Positions 39,914 through 47,456 of a stretch of 64,000 bases of DNA are shown piece after piece. The notes under the pieces were generated by a model. That model saw only the letters and a program-made list of their open reading frames with translations, did no database searches and was not told where the DNA came from. The DNA comes from Pseudorhodoplanes sp. (GTDB lineage Bacteria > Pseudomonadota > Alphaproteobacteria > Rhizobiales > Xanthobacteraceae): assembly GCA_019187085.1 (NCBI GenBank), contig JABARS010000032.1, positions 19,029 to 83,028 of the forward strand, read 5' to 3'. Each line of letters opens with the position of its first letter. Position 1 is the first letter of the stretch. A program made the translations under genes and the position numbers.

Positions 39914-40840
39914 TTACGGCGACAGCGCGACGGTGCGGCAGGCCGGCGGCAATTCGGCCATGGTGATGGGCGGTTTCGGCTTGGGCGGGAACAATGGCGG
40001 CGGCGGATTGAGAATCGAATCCCGGAACCAGTAATCGAGCTCCTTGCCGCAGCCCTCGCCCTCGGGCGCCGGATCCTGCGGTTTGCATTCGGGGCTGTCG
40101 GCCGGGCATCCGATGCGGATGTGCATGTGGTAATTGTGGCCCCACCACGGACGCACCTTGCGCAGCCAGGCGCGATCGGTCCCGGCGTCGCGGCACAGCG
40201 CTTTCTTGATAGCGGCATTCACCAATACGCGCTCGACCTCGGGATCGGAGGCGGCGGCGCGGATGACGGCGACATGATGCGGCGTCCATGCCGCGGGATC
40301 GATGTCGCGCTTGTCGGTCCGCACCACATTGACGGCCGACATCTCCTCGCGCTCCTGGCGCGTCAACTCGCGCTTGGGCATCGGGGTGAGCCAGATGTCG
40401 GCGTCGAGCCCGACCTGGTGGCTGGCATGTCCGGTGAGCATCGGCCCGCCGCGCGGCTGGGCGAGGTCGCCGACGAGGATTCCGGGCCAGCCGGCTTTCG
40501 GCGCCCTGGCCGCGAAGCGTTCGAGAAACGTGATCAGCGCGGGATGGCCCCAGTTGCGGTTGCGCGACAGCCGCATGACCTGCCAGGTCTTGCCGTTGAC
40601 CGGCAGCGCAATCGCGCCGGCGAGGCAGCCGCGCGTATAGAAACCGATCGAACGCGCGGCGAGCGGCAGCGGGGCCGCCTTGCGGCCGAACAACTCCTTC
40701 GCCGGCGTCTTGGGGTCGGCGGGATTTGCGAGCGGCGGCAGCGGCGCCGGCTCGAGCGTCCCGCGTTCCTGCGCGACCGCGAAAGGAGACCCGGCTGCGA
40801 CCAGGAACGCAACCAGGGGCATGGCGCGTCGAATCGTCAT
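39914..40840 (-). CDS. mepA: Penicillin-insensitive murein endopeptidase
   Basis: A 308-residue periplasmic zinc endopeptidase that cleaves D-alanyl-meso-diaminopimelyl cross-links. Signal peptide ends at AVAQ (about residue 24). M74 peptidase hallmarks: GHASHQVGLDADIWL (zinc-binding His and Asp) and WGHNYHMHIRIGCP. The C-terminus after about residue 270 is Pro-rich. Divergent from an L,D-transpeptidase gene; the two are a plausible cell-wall pair. Confidence 0.94.
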   Translation of the reverse strand: MTIRRAMPLVAFLVAAGSPFAVAQERGTLEPAPLPPLANPADPKTPAKELFGRKAAPLPLAARSIGFYTRGCLAGAIALPVNGKTWQVMRLSRNRNWGHPALITFLERFAARAPKAGWPGILVGDLAQPRGGPMLTGHASHQVGLDADIWLTPMPKRELTRQEREEMSAVNVVRTDKRDIDPAAWTPHHVAVIRAAASDPEVERVLVNAAIKKALCRDAGTDRAWLRKVRPWWGHNYHMHIRIGCPADSPECKPQDPAPEGEGCGKELDYWFRDSILNPPPPLFPPKPKPPITMAELPPACRTVALSP

Positions 40841-41007
40841 GGTTTTGCTCTCTAGCGATCTTGCGGCGTTGTGTCAGCTTTCATTTTAGGGATTTCGCCC
40901 GGCGGCGGCTTTACAATATCGGTGTGGTTTTGGAATGCTGTCGCACCGGCGCTTCGCCTAGCCTTGTTTTATGGCCGTGTTTTGTCTCTGCCTTCGGGGG
41001 AAATTGC

Positions 41008-41499
41008 ATGACCGCACTGAGAATCGTCCTGGCCGCAGCCTTTCTTCTCGGTCTCGCCGTCTGGGCGGATCGGGCGCAGGCCGAGATCGAGATCCGGGTC
41101 GACAAGGCCGAGCAGCGCATGGCCGTGACGGTGAACGGCCTGTTCATGCATTCCTGGGCGGTCTCCACCGGCCTCGGCGGCGGCCCGCGCACGGGACTTT
41201 ACCGTCCGCAACGGATGGAGCGGAAATGGTTCTCGCGCAAATACAACATGGCGCCGATGCCCTACTCGATCTTCTTCCATGAAGGCTATGCGATCCACGG
41301 CACCATCCATGTGAAGAATCTCGGCCGGCGCGCGTCGAAAGGCTGCGTGCGCCTGCATCCGGCGAACGCCGCCATCCTGTTCGATCTCGTCAAGCAACAC
41401 GGCATGGGCAACACCCGCATCGTCGTCGAATCCGGTGTGGCGCAGGCGCCGCGCAGGAGCCGTATCGCCGATTCCGCAGGTTCTCCACGCATCCGGTAA
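41008..41499 (+). CDS. L,D-transpeptidase (YkuD domain), exported
   Basis: A 163-residue protein starting at ATG 41008, with signal peptide ending DRAQAE. The YkuD catalytic motif is YAIHGTIHVKNLG followed by RASKGCVRLHPANA, where Cys is the nucleophile. These enzymes make 3-3 cross-links in peptidoglycan or attach outer-membrane proteins to it, which is common in Rhizobiales. GGGGGAAA lies upstream of the start. Confidence 0.92.
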   Translation: MTALRIVLAAAFLLGLAVWADRAQAEIEIRVDKAEQRMAVTVNGLFMHSWAVSTGLGGGPRTGLYRPQRMERKWFSRKYNMAPMPYSIFFHEGYAIHGTIHVKNLGRRASKGCVRLHPANAAILFDLVKQHGMGNTRIVVESGVAQAPRRSRIADSAGSPRIR

Positions 41500-41821
41500 G
41501 AGCCCGCGGCTGCAGCAGTCCACCGCGCGTGCATGGCGACGATCACGGCGCGCATGTTGTCTTTCAGGATGATTTCCGGGCGCACGCAGGCTGACGGACC
41601 GCGGCAACCCGTTCACCGGATTCCTTGCCTTGTCGCGGCGCGCTGAGCGGACGCGCGCGTGAGGGTTTGCGACTTGCGTATTGCGGGGCGCTCATAATGA
41701 GCGCGCGGCATCAACATGAGCGTGCGGGATCAACGTGCGGCGAATGGCGCGCAGGCTTCGCCGGCCCTGTCGTTTAAAGACGCGGGCGCGTCTTGCGGTC
41801 CCGTTCTCATCCTTCGCGGGA

Positions 41822-41984
41822 TGAAGCGCCGGGAGGCGCCAGGGGTTGGCGAGACCCCTTTGGCGGTGCCTTGCGATCGGCCCCGCCGCGCGCCTCGGAG
41901 AAACTCTCGCGACGCGTTCCGCGAGAATTTCCCGGAGGCGCGCGAGCCCTCAAGGCGGAGGGCCCGGCGCCTCCCGGCGCTTCA
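41822..41984. repeat. Inverted repeat element with 19-bp perfect arms
   Basis: Left arm TGAAGCGCCGGGAGGCGCC (41822-41840) and its exact reverse complement (41966-41984) enclose about 125 bases that contain a further hairpin (AACTCTCGCG near 41901 with CGCGAGAATT nearby). Size and structure resemble a miniature inverted-repeat element or large intergenic palindrome. No transposase is present. Confidence 0.65.
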
Positions 41985-42053
41985 CCGGACTCTGCCTAGC
42001 GGAATATAGGAATAAAGTCAAGATCGGATATTGCGGCAAGCACCCTCTTTGAT

Positions 42054-42163
42054 CCTCATGCTGAGGAGCCGACCGAAGGTCGGCGTCTCGAAGGATGAGG
42101 CCACAAACAAGGGGCCGCCTCCTCCTTCGAGACGCGTCCTGCGGACGCTCCTCAGGATGAGGG
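42054..42163. repeat. Two oppositely oriented copies of a CCTCAT..CTGAGGAGC hairpin repeat
   Basis: Copy 1 (42054-42100) begins CCTCATGCTGAGGAGC and ends CGTCTCGAAGGATGAGG. Copy 2 (42121-42163) is the same unit on the opposite strand. Each has a central 6-bp stem, CCGACC/GGTCGG in copy 1 and GCGTCC/GGACGC in copy 2: different bases, same pairing. This is a dispersed intergenic repeat type I associate with Bradyrhizobium relatives. Confidence 0.75.
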
Positions 42164-42190
42164 CGGAGAAAGGCGGAGCGGGCTACATGC

Positions 42191-42267
42191 AGCCCGCATG
42201 GAGCGAAGCGGAATGCGGGATGGCGTGCGGCAACATCGGCCCGGATTTCGCCGGCGCGCCATCCGGG
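42191..42267. repeat. Twin-hairpin repeat, including copy 1 of a 38-bp direct repeat
   Basis: 42191-42228 is identical to 42835-42872. It begins AGCCCGCATGGAGCGAAG and forms a hairpin with CCCGCAT/ATGCGGG arms. A second hairpin with arms CCCGGAT (42240-42246) and ATCCGGG (42261-42267) follows. The element ends 27 bases before the DUF4160 start. Confidence 0.8.
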
Positions 42268-42294
42268 GTACGCTTTCTCGATGTGGGGGATAGA

Positions 42295-42567
42295 ATGCCG
42301 ACAATCGCGTATTTTCTCGGCATTGCGGTTGCGATGTATTATCGCGACCACAATCCGCCGCATATTCATGTGATCTATCAGGGCTATGAGGCGTTGATCA
42401 CGATCGAGGATGCGCGTGTGCTGCGCGGCAAGCTGCCGCCGACCGCGTTGCTGATCGTGAGGCGATGGGTAACGATGCGGCGAGACGCACTGCTGGCAAA
42501 CTGGGAGCGGGCGCGGACACATCAGGCGCTTGAGCGGATCGCAGGACCGGACGACGATGCTGATTAA
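42295..42567 (+). CDS. DUF4160 protein
   Basis: A 90-residue protein starting at ATG 42295 with GGGGGA upstream; upstream in-frame extensions run through the repeat. Typical DUF4160 pattern: MPTIAYFLGIAVAMYYRDHNPPHIHVIYQGYE (in parts: VAMYYRDHNPPHIHV), then ARVLRGKLPPTA and a C-terminal helix with WERA. Nearly always paired with DUF2442, as here, and considered a putative toxin-antitoxin-like pair, not experimentally settled as far as I know. The stop overlaps the DUF2442 start. Confidence 0.9.
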   Translation: MPTIAYFLGIAVAMYYRDHNPPHIHVIYQGYEALITIEDARVLRGKLPPTALLIVRRWVTMRRDALLANWERARTHQALERIAGPDDDAD

Positions 42568-42832
42568 GGTGCGGAAGGCAAAACCGCTTGGCGGCTATCG
42601 GCTGTGCATTGAATTCTCCGATGATACCATCGGCGAACGCGACTTTGCCTTTCTCACGCACGAAACCGGACCGATGCTCGAACTGCTGAAGGACCCGGCC
42701 TATTTCCAGCGCGTGTTCGTCGAGGACGGCGTGCTGACCTGGCCGAACGGCTACGACTGGGACCCGATCGCGCTGCATGACGCGATGAAGGATGCGGGTG
42801 AATTGCGGCCGGTCGGGGACGCCGCGGAGTAG
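42557..42832 (+). CDS. DUF2442 protein
   Basis: A 91-residue protein starting at ATG 42557, overlapping the DUF4160 gene by 11 bases. Features: LGGYRLCIEFSDDTIGERDF, LLKDPAYFQRVFVEDG and LTWPNGYDWDPIALHD, the standard DUF2442 signature. Probable partner of DUF4160, perhaps the neutralising or DNA-binding component. Its stop codon is followed after 2 bases by the second copy of the 38-bp direct repeat. Confidence 0.9.
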   Translation: MLIKVRKAKPLGGYRLCIEFSDDTIGERDFAFLTHETGPMLELLKDPAYFQRVFVEDGVLTWPNGYDWDPIALHDAMKDAGELRPVGDAAE

Positions 42833-42834
42833 GT

Positions 42835-42872
42835 AGCCCGCATGGAGCGAAGCGGAATGCGGGATGGCGTGC
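42835..42872. repeat. 38-bp direct repeat, copy 2
   Basis: Identical to 42191-42228. It begins 2 bases after the DUF2442 stop and runs straight into a diverged fragment of the lepA 3' end at 42872. Confidence 0.9.
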
Positions 42873-42919
42873 TTGCCGAATTGCCGCATCTTCTTGTTAT
42901 CTTCCTCTGCTTCTCCAGA
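42872..42919 (-). pseudogene. Fragment A of a duplicated lepA 3' end
   Basis: 48 bases that align with lepA 43940-43988 (CTTGCCG.ATTGCCGCATCTTCTT...CTTCTCCAGA) with about five differences. Non-coding now. Confidence 0.7.
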
Positions 42920-43023
42920 GAAAGCGCCTGCAAGTGATGTCACCTGATATTCAAAGGATGTCCACCCGGCAGCAATGAGCGGATCGCGCTGTAAAGCGCG
43001 TGGCCCGCATGGGCTGCATTCAT

Positions 43024-43206
43024 TCAGCCTGTCTGATCGTCGATCGTCGCGCCGGGCGCGTTTTTCTTGATCGATTCGATGGCGCTCATGGCAGAGGCCT
43101 TCGACTTGTAGCCTTCGGATGCGCACATGGCCTCGCCGTTGGACGCTCTGAAGCGAAAACGGAATTCACCGGCCCTGTCCTTGTAGACTTCAAATTTGTA
43201 CGCCAT
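43024..43206 (-). CDS. DUF1508 (YegP-like) protein
   Basis: A 60-residue protein: FEVYKDRAGEFRFRFRASNGEAM, SEGYKSKASAMSAIESIKKNA and a short C-terminal tail, the single-repeat DUF1508 fold. AAGGGAGGGG precedes the ATG. The role is unknown; the domain binds no known ligand. It lies inside a 380-base stretch that separates two fragments of a duplicated lepA tail, so it appears to have been inserted there. Confidence 0.88.
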   Translation of the reverse strand: MAYKFEVYKDRAGEFRFRFRASNGEAMCASEGYKSKASAMSAIESIKKNAPGATIDDQTG

Positions 43207-43299
43207 GACGCCCCTCCCTTAGATCAATTCGGAAAAGTTCGACATTTATTGCCGGGAGTCAACGGGCGCGCGCCGCCTGCGTCGACTTGCCGATCGTCC

Positions 43300-43363
43300 G
43301 TGGCGTCGCCGCCGTAGCATTTGGCGGTCACGTCCTTGCGCAGCGCGCGCACGGTCTCGCGCG
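43300..43363 (-). pseudogene. Fragment B of a duplicated lepA 3' end
   Basis: 64 bases that match lepA 44004-44067 with a single difference. In lepA this lies 15 bases from the part matched by fragment A; here the gap is 380 bases. Confidence 0.9.
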
Positions 43364-43374
43364 ATTACTCGTCT

Positions 43375-43569
43375 TCAGGCCGCCTCAACCAGCAACTCGG
43401 GAGAAAGTTGGGCGCGTGCATCGAGCAATTCGATGCCGACGATGCGTCCCTCTGCGTCGTAATCGAATACGACGCCGGGGGCGATTTCGGCGCTATCAAG
43501 AATATTCTGCTGCGACAAGCGGATGTAAGCCGCGTTGTCCTCAGATCGGTATTTGATTGTCGGCTTCAT
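43375..43569 (-). CDS. DUF2283 protein, probable antitoxin-like partner
   Basis: A 64-residue protein with the DUF2283 pattern: IKYRSEDNAAYIRLSQQ, a central PGVVFDYDAEGRIVGIELLDA and a short C-terminal end. ATG 43569 overlaps the DUF4258 stop by 4 bases (ATGA). DUF2283 with DUF4258 is a frequently seen two-gene pair interpreted as toxin-antitoxin. It was found between the true lepA end and the duplicated lepA fragments. Confidence 0.88.
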   Translation of the reverse strand: MKPTIKYRSEDNAAYIRLSQQNILDSAEIAPGVVFDYDAEGRIVGIELLDARAQLSPELLVEAA

Positions 43570-43829
43570 AATGGTCTCCGTGCGTTTCTGTCGAAGAACA
43601 CGGTCAGAACGCGAATCTCTTCATCACTTTCGACGCAGGCTGTGCGGAGCACACGATTACCGAACTCTGGAATCCTGCAAAACCTGAGTTCCACGCCGGC
43701 CCGCTTCGGATCGCGGTGAGACCATTCCGGGCTTCTCGCCGCACTCTCGATCCAGCTTCGTTTCAGTTTGCGTTCTAAAATAACGTCTTCGGCGTGCTTT
43801 GTGAACCGCAGGGGTTCGGGGGTAGGCAT
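43566..43829 (-). CDS. DUF4258 protein, probable toxin-like partner
   Basis: An 87-residue protein: LRFTKHAEDVILERKLKRSWIESA at the N-terminus (HA..R..K pattern), SPEWSHRDPKR, ELRFCRIPEFGNRVLRTAC and VLTVFFDRNARR at the end. This is the compact DUF4258 fold related to RelE/BrnT-like small toxins. Co-translated with DUF2283. It ends the insertion near a 13-base copy of the lepA terminus (43855-43867). Confidence 0.88.
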   Translation of the reverse strand: MPTPEPLRFTKHAEDVILERKLKRSWIESAARSPEWSHRDPKRAGVELRFCRIPEFGNRVLRTACVESDEEIRVLTVFFDRNARRPL

Positions 43830-43874
43830 CTTGTCGTCGCCGAAGTCCGCTCACACATCCACCTTCAGCCATCA

Positions 43875-43893
43875 TCTGACGCGAAGCGTCAGA
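43875..43893. other. Hairpin spanning the lepA stop codon
   Basis: TCTGACGC-GAA-GCGTCAGA, a perfect 8-bp stem covering the lepA stop (43889-43891). No T tract follows. It is flanked on both sides by the 13-base repeat ACATCCACCTTCA (43855-43867 and 43893-43905), so it marks a duplication junction. Confidence 0.7.
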
Positions 43894-45694
43894 CATCCAC
43901 CTTCAATGCCGCGATGAAGGCTTCCTGCGGAATATCGACCTTGCCGTATTGCCGCATCTTCTTCTTGCCTTCCTTCTGCTTCTCCAGAAGCTTGCGTTTT
44001 CGGGTGGCGTCGCCGCCGTAGCATTTCGCGGTCACGTCCTTGCGCAGCGCGCGCACGGTCTCGCGCGCGATCACCTTGCCGCCGATGGCGGCCTGGATCG
44101 GCACCTGGAACATGTGCGGCGGGATCAGCTCCTTCAGCTTCTCCACCATGGCGCGGCCGCGGCTCTCCGCGCGCGAGCGGTGCACCAGCATGGCGAGCGC
44201 ATCGACCGGCTCGGTATTGACGAGGATCTGCATCTTCACGAGGTCGGAGGGCTTGTAGTCGGTCAGGTGATAGTCGAACGAGGCATAGCCCTTCGACACC
44301 GATTTCAGCCGGTCGTAGAAATCGAACACCACCTCGTTGAGCGGCAGGTCGTATTTCACCAGCGCGCGGTTGCCGACATAGGTCAGCTCCTTCTGCGTGC
44401 CGCGCCGGTCCTGGCAGAGCTTGAGCACCGCGCCGAGATATTCGTCGGGCGTGAGGATGGTGGCCTCGATCCACGGTTCCTGGATTTCGGCGATCTTGAC
44501 CACGTCAGGCATGTCGACCGGATTGTGAATCTCGATCTCCTTGCCGTCGGTCAGCGTCATTCTGTAGATGACGCTCGGCGCGGTCGCGATCAGGTCGAGA
44601 TTGAATTCGCGCTCCAGCCGCTCCTGAATGATCTCCAGATGCAGGAGGCCGAGGAAGCCGCAGCGGAAGCCGAAGCCGAGCGCGGCCGAGGTCTCCATCT
44701 CGAAGGAGAAGCTCGCGTCGTTGAGCCGCAGCTTGCCCATGGCCGCGCGCAGGTCCTCGAACTGCGCGGCATCGACCGGGAACAGGCCGCAGAACACGAC
44801 GGGGATGGCGGGGCGGAAGCCGGGCAGCGGCTCGGTCACCGGCTTGCGGTCGTCGGTGATGGTATCGCCGACGCGCGTGTCCGCCACTTCCTTGATCGAG
44901 GCGGTGAGAAAGCCGATCTCACCGGGGCCGAGCCGGTCGATCTCCAGCTTCTTGGGCGTGAACACGCCGACGCGGTCGACCTCGTAGGCGGCGTCGGTGC
45001 CCATCATGCGGATGCGGTCGCCTTTCTTCAGCGTGCCGTCGACGACGCGCACCAGCACGATGACGCCGAGATAGGCATCGTACCAGGAATCGACCAGCAG
45101 CGCCTTCAGCGTCGCGTCACGGTCGCCCTTCGGAGGGGGCAGGCGGGTGACGATCGCCTCCAGCACGTCGGGGATGCCCATCCCCGTCTTGGCCGAGATC
45201 GGGATGGCGTCGGAGGCGTCGATGCCGATCACGTCCTCGATCTGCCGCTTGACCTTGTCGGGTTCGGCCGCCGGCAGGTCGATCTTGTTGAGCACCGGGA
45301 CGATCTCGTGGTTGTTGTCGATCGCCTGGTAGACGTTGGCGAGCGTCTGCGCCTCGACGCCCTGGCTGGCATCGACGACGAGGAGCGAGCCCTCGCAGGC
45401 GGCGAGCGAGCGGTTCACCTCGTAGGCGAAATCGACGTGGCCGGGCGTGTCGATGAGATTGAGGATGTAGTCGCGGCCATCCTGCGCGCGGTACTTCAGC
45501 CGCACGGTCTGCGCCTTGATGGTGATGCCGCGCTCGCGCTCGATGTCCATGGAATCGAGCACCTGCTCCTTCATCTCGCGCGCCTCGAGTCCGCCGGTGA
45601 GCTGGATCAGCCGGTCGGCGAGCGTCGACTTGCCGTGGTCGATGTGCGCGACGATGGAGAAATTGCGGATATTGTCGATGGGCGTGGCCGTCAT
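43889..45694 (-). CDS. lepA: Elongation factor 4 (back-translocating GTPase LepA)
   Basis: A 601-residue translational GTPase. Start ATG 45694 gives [29 protein letters not shown]; longer frames are artefactual. G1 [10 protein letters not shown]2 region [11 protein letters not shown]3 DTPGHVDF and G4 NKIDLP are present. The domain II/III/V and LepA-specific C-terminal domain follow, ending [13 protein letters not shown] after [11 protein letters not shown]. It acts on stalled or assembling ribosomes. Pieces of its 3' end are repeated downstream at 43855, 43300 and 42872. Confidence 0.97.
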   Translation of the reverse strand: MTATPIDNIRNFSIVAHIDHGKSTLADRLIQLTGGLEAREMKEQVLDSMDIERERGITIKAQTVRLKYRAQDGRDYILNLIDTPGHVDFAYEVNRSLAACEGSLLVVDASQGVEAQTLANVYQAIDNNHEIVPVLNKIDLPAAEPDKVKRQIEDVIGIDASDAIPISAKTGMGIPDVLEAIVTRLPPPKGDRDATLKALLVDSWYDAYLGVIVLVRVVDGTLKKGDRIRMMGTDAAYEVDRVGVFTPKKLEIDRLGPGEIGFLTASIKEVADTRVGDTITDDRKPVTEPLPGFRPAIPVVFCGLFPVDAAQFEDLRAAMGKLRLNDASFSFEMETSAALGFGFRCGFLGLLHLEIIQERLEREFNLDLIATAPSVIYRMTLTDGKEIEIHNPVDMPDVVKIAEIQEPWIEATILTPDEYLGAVLKLCQDRRGTQKELTYVGNRALVKYDLPLNEVVFDFYDRLKSVSKGYASFDYHLTDYKPSDLVKMQILVNTEPVDALAMLVHRSRAESRGRAMVEKLKELIPPHMFQVPIQAAIGGKVIARETVRALRKDVTAKCYGGDATRKRKLLEKQKEGKKKMRQYGKVDIPQEAFIAALKVDV

Positions 45695-45765
45695 GGCGCG
45701 CAGATAGCACCGCTTATGGGGAGCGGCAAGGCGGGGCTTTTTCGCCTCTCCCCGCCGCATTTTCA

Positions 45766-45854
45766 CCTCTCCCCGCACGCAACCCGGGTAAACCCGAGTT
45801 GCGTCACATTACAAGGCCGGAGTCGGAAACATCCGACTTCGGCGCGGGGAGAGG
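45766..45854. repeat. Cloverleaf-like palindromic intergenic repeat between lepA and ahcY
   Basis: Outer arms CCTCTCCCCGC (45766-45776) and GCGGGGAGAGG (45844-45854) enclose two hairpins: ACGCAACCCGGGT with ACCCGAGTTGCGT (45777-45804, one mismatch) and GCCGGAGTCGG with CCGACTTCGGC (45816-45843, one mismatch). It could also limit read-through from ahcY into lepA. Confidence 0.8.
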
Positions 45855-45863
45855 GAAAGAGAA

Positions 45864-47291
45864 TCAATACCGGTAATGGTCGCTCTTGAACGGGCCCTGC
45901 GGCGGCACGCCGATATAGGAGGCCTGGTCGGGGCGCAGCTTCGTCAGCTTTACGCCGATCTTCTCCAGATGCAGCATCGCGACCTTCTCGTCGAGCGTCT
46001 TGGGCAGGGTGTAGACCTTTTTCTCGTACTTGCCCGGATTGGTATAGAGCTCGATCTGCGCCAGCGTCTGGTTGGTGAACGAGGCCGACATGACGAAGCT
46101 CGGATGGCCCATGGCGTTGCCGAGATTGACGAGACGGCCTTCCGACAGAAGGATGATGCGGTGGCCGTCGGGGAATTCGATTTCGTCGACCTGCGGCTTG
46201 ATGTTGTTCCACTTCATGTTCTTCAGGCCGGCGACCTGAATTTCGTTGTCGAAGTGTCCGATGTTACAGACGATCGCGCGGTCCTTCATCGCGCGCATGT
46301 GCTCCACCGTGATGACGTCCTTGTTGCCGGTCGCGGTGACGAAGATGTCGGCGCGCGGGGCGGCGTCTTCCATGGTGACGACCTCGTAGCCCTCCATCGC
46401 CGCCTGCAACGCGCAGATCGGGTCGATCTCGGAGACGAGCACGCGGCAGCCGGCCTGGCGCAGCGAGGCGGCCGAGCCCTTGCCGACATCGCCGAAGCCC
46501 GCGACCATCGCCACCTTGCCCGACATCATCACGTCGGTACCGCGGCGGATGCCGTCGACGAGCGATTCACGGCAGCCATAAAGATTGTCGAATTTCGACT
46601 TGGTGACTGAGTCGTTGACGTTGATCGCCGGCCACAAGAGCGTGCCGGCCTTCTGCATTTCGTAGAGACGGTGCACGCCGGTCGTGGTTTCTTCCGACAC
46701 GCCCTTGATCGATTTGGCGATCTCGCCGAACCAGCCCTTCGGCTTTTCCTTGAGGCAGCGCTTGATCAGCGCGAACAGGATTTCCTCTTCCTCGGATGAG
46801 GCTTTGTCGAGGAAGGCGACGTCGCCCTTCTCCGCGCGCACGCCCAGATGCACGAACAGCGTGGCGTCGCCGCCGTCGTCGAGGATCATGTTCGGGTGGC
46901 CGCCGCCGTGCCAGTCGAACAGCCTGGCGGTGTAGTCCCAGTAATCCTTCAGCGTCTCGCCTTTGACCGCGAAAACGGGAATGCCGGCGGCGGCGATGGC
47001 GGCGGCGGCATGGTCCTGCGTCGAATAGATGTTGCACGACACCCAGCGGATGTCGGCGCCGAGCGCGGCGAGCGTCTCGATCAGCACCGCGGTCTGGATC
47101 GTCATGTGCAGGGAGCCGGCGATGCGCGCTCCCTTGAGCGGCTGCTTCGGCCCGTATTCCGCGCGCGTGGCCATCAGGCCGGGCATCTCGGTCTCGGCGA
47201 GCGAGATTTCCTTGCGGCCGAATTCGGCGAGGCCGATGTCCTTGACGATGTAGTCGCTGAAAGCAATCTTCTGCGCGGCGGCGGTGCTCAT
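45864..47291 (-). CDS. ahcY: S-adenosylhomocysteine hydrolase (adenosylhomocysteinase)
   Basis: A 475-residue NAD-dependent enzyme that splits S-adenosylhomocysteine to adenosine and homocysteine and so relieves inhibition of methyltransferases. Features: [51 protein letters not shown], Rossmann motif [12 protein letters not shown], and the C-terminal SDHYRY. It carries the approximately 40-residue insertion typical of the long bacterial type. A 150-base leader separates it from a promoter-like region bearing a palindromic operator at 47441-47456. Confidence 0.97.
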   Translation of the reverse strand: MSTAAAQKIAFSDYIVKDIGLAEFGRKEISLAETEMPGLMATRAEYGPKQPLKGARIAGSLHMTIQTAVLIETLAALGADIRWVSCNIYSTQDHAAAAIAAAGIPVFAVKGETLKDYWDYTARLFDWHGGGHPNMILDDGGDATLFVHLGVRAEKGDVAFLDKASSEEEEILFALIKRCLKEKPKGWFGEIAKSIKGVSEETTTGVHRLYEMQKAGTLLWPAINVNDSVTKSKFDNLYGCRESLVDGIRRGTDVMMSGKVAMVAGFGDVGKGSAASLRQAGCRVLVSEIDPICALQAAMEGYEVVTMEDAAPRADIFVTATGNKDVITVEHMRAMKDRAIVCNIGHFDNEIQVAGLKNMKWNNIKPQVDEIEFPDGHRIILLSEGRLVNLGNAMGHPSFVMSASFTNQTLAQIELYTNPGKYEKKVYTLPKTLDEKVAMLHLEKIGVKLTKLRPDQASYIGVPPQGPFKSDHYRY

Positions 47292-47440
47292 GACGATCCT
47301 TGCTGCTGGCCTTGTGGTGGGAATGGGCGCGGCGCCGAAACGGCCGGCCGTGGACGCGCGCGCCCGGGCCGCGGCCCGGACGGGCCGCCCGCTGTCGGGA
47401 CGTGCCTATAGCAGGGGCCGCCGCCCGGTGCAATAAGCAT

Positions 47441-47456
47441 ATAAAGATTTCTTTAT
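47441..47456. promoter_or_regulatory. Palindromic operator candidate (SahR-like) upstream of ahcY
   Basis: ATAAAGA-TT-TCTTTAT, a perfect 7-bp inverted repeat within an AT-rich patch upstream of ahcY. It is like the ATAAAGA..TCTTTAT operators I recall for the ArsR-family regulator SahR, which controls ahcY in Proteobacteria. A weak promoter (TTGCAC, 17 bases, TATAGG) lies directly downstream on the minus strand. The stop codon of the preceding ATPase gene (47453-47455) lies inside the palindrome. Confidence 0.6.

Larger units (their letters stand above)
41500..42294. other. Gene-free region rich in structured repeats
   Basis: About 795 bases with no supportable gene. It holds a short perfect palindrome AAGACGCG-GG-CGCGTCTT (41777-41794), a 19-bp inverted repeat pair (41822-41984), a pair of oppositely oriented hairpin repeats (42054-42163) and a twin-hairpin repeat (42191-42267). 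Frames open across it are by-products of these GC-rich repeats. Confidence 0.7.

Noticed and set aside
41716..42009. Overlapping plus-strand frames in the repeat region
   Set aside because: They translate inverted-repeat DNA and have no family resemblance.
43949..45889. 646-codon plus-strand frame antisense to lepA
   Set aside because: It is a shadow of lepA codon bias on the opposite strand (His/Gln/Arg/Val-rich) with no domain.
47292..47440. SAH or SAM riboswitch in the ahcY leader
   Set aside because: The 150-base GC-rich leader can form hairpins, but I could not match the conserved core of a SAH or SAM class riboswitch; an Infernal search would decide.
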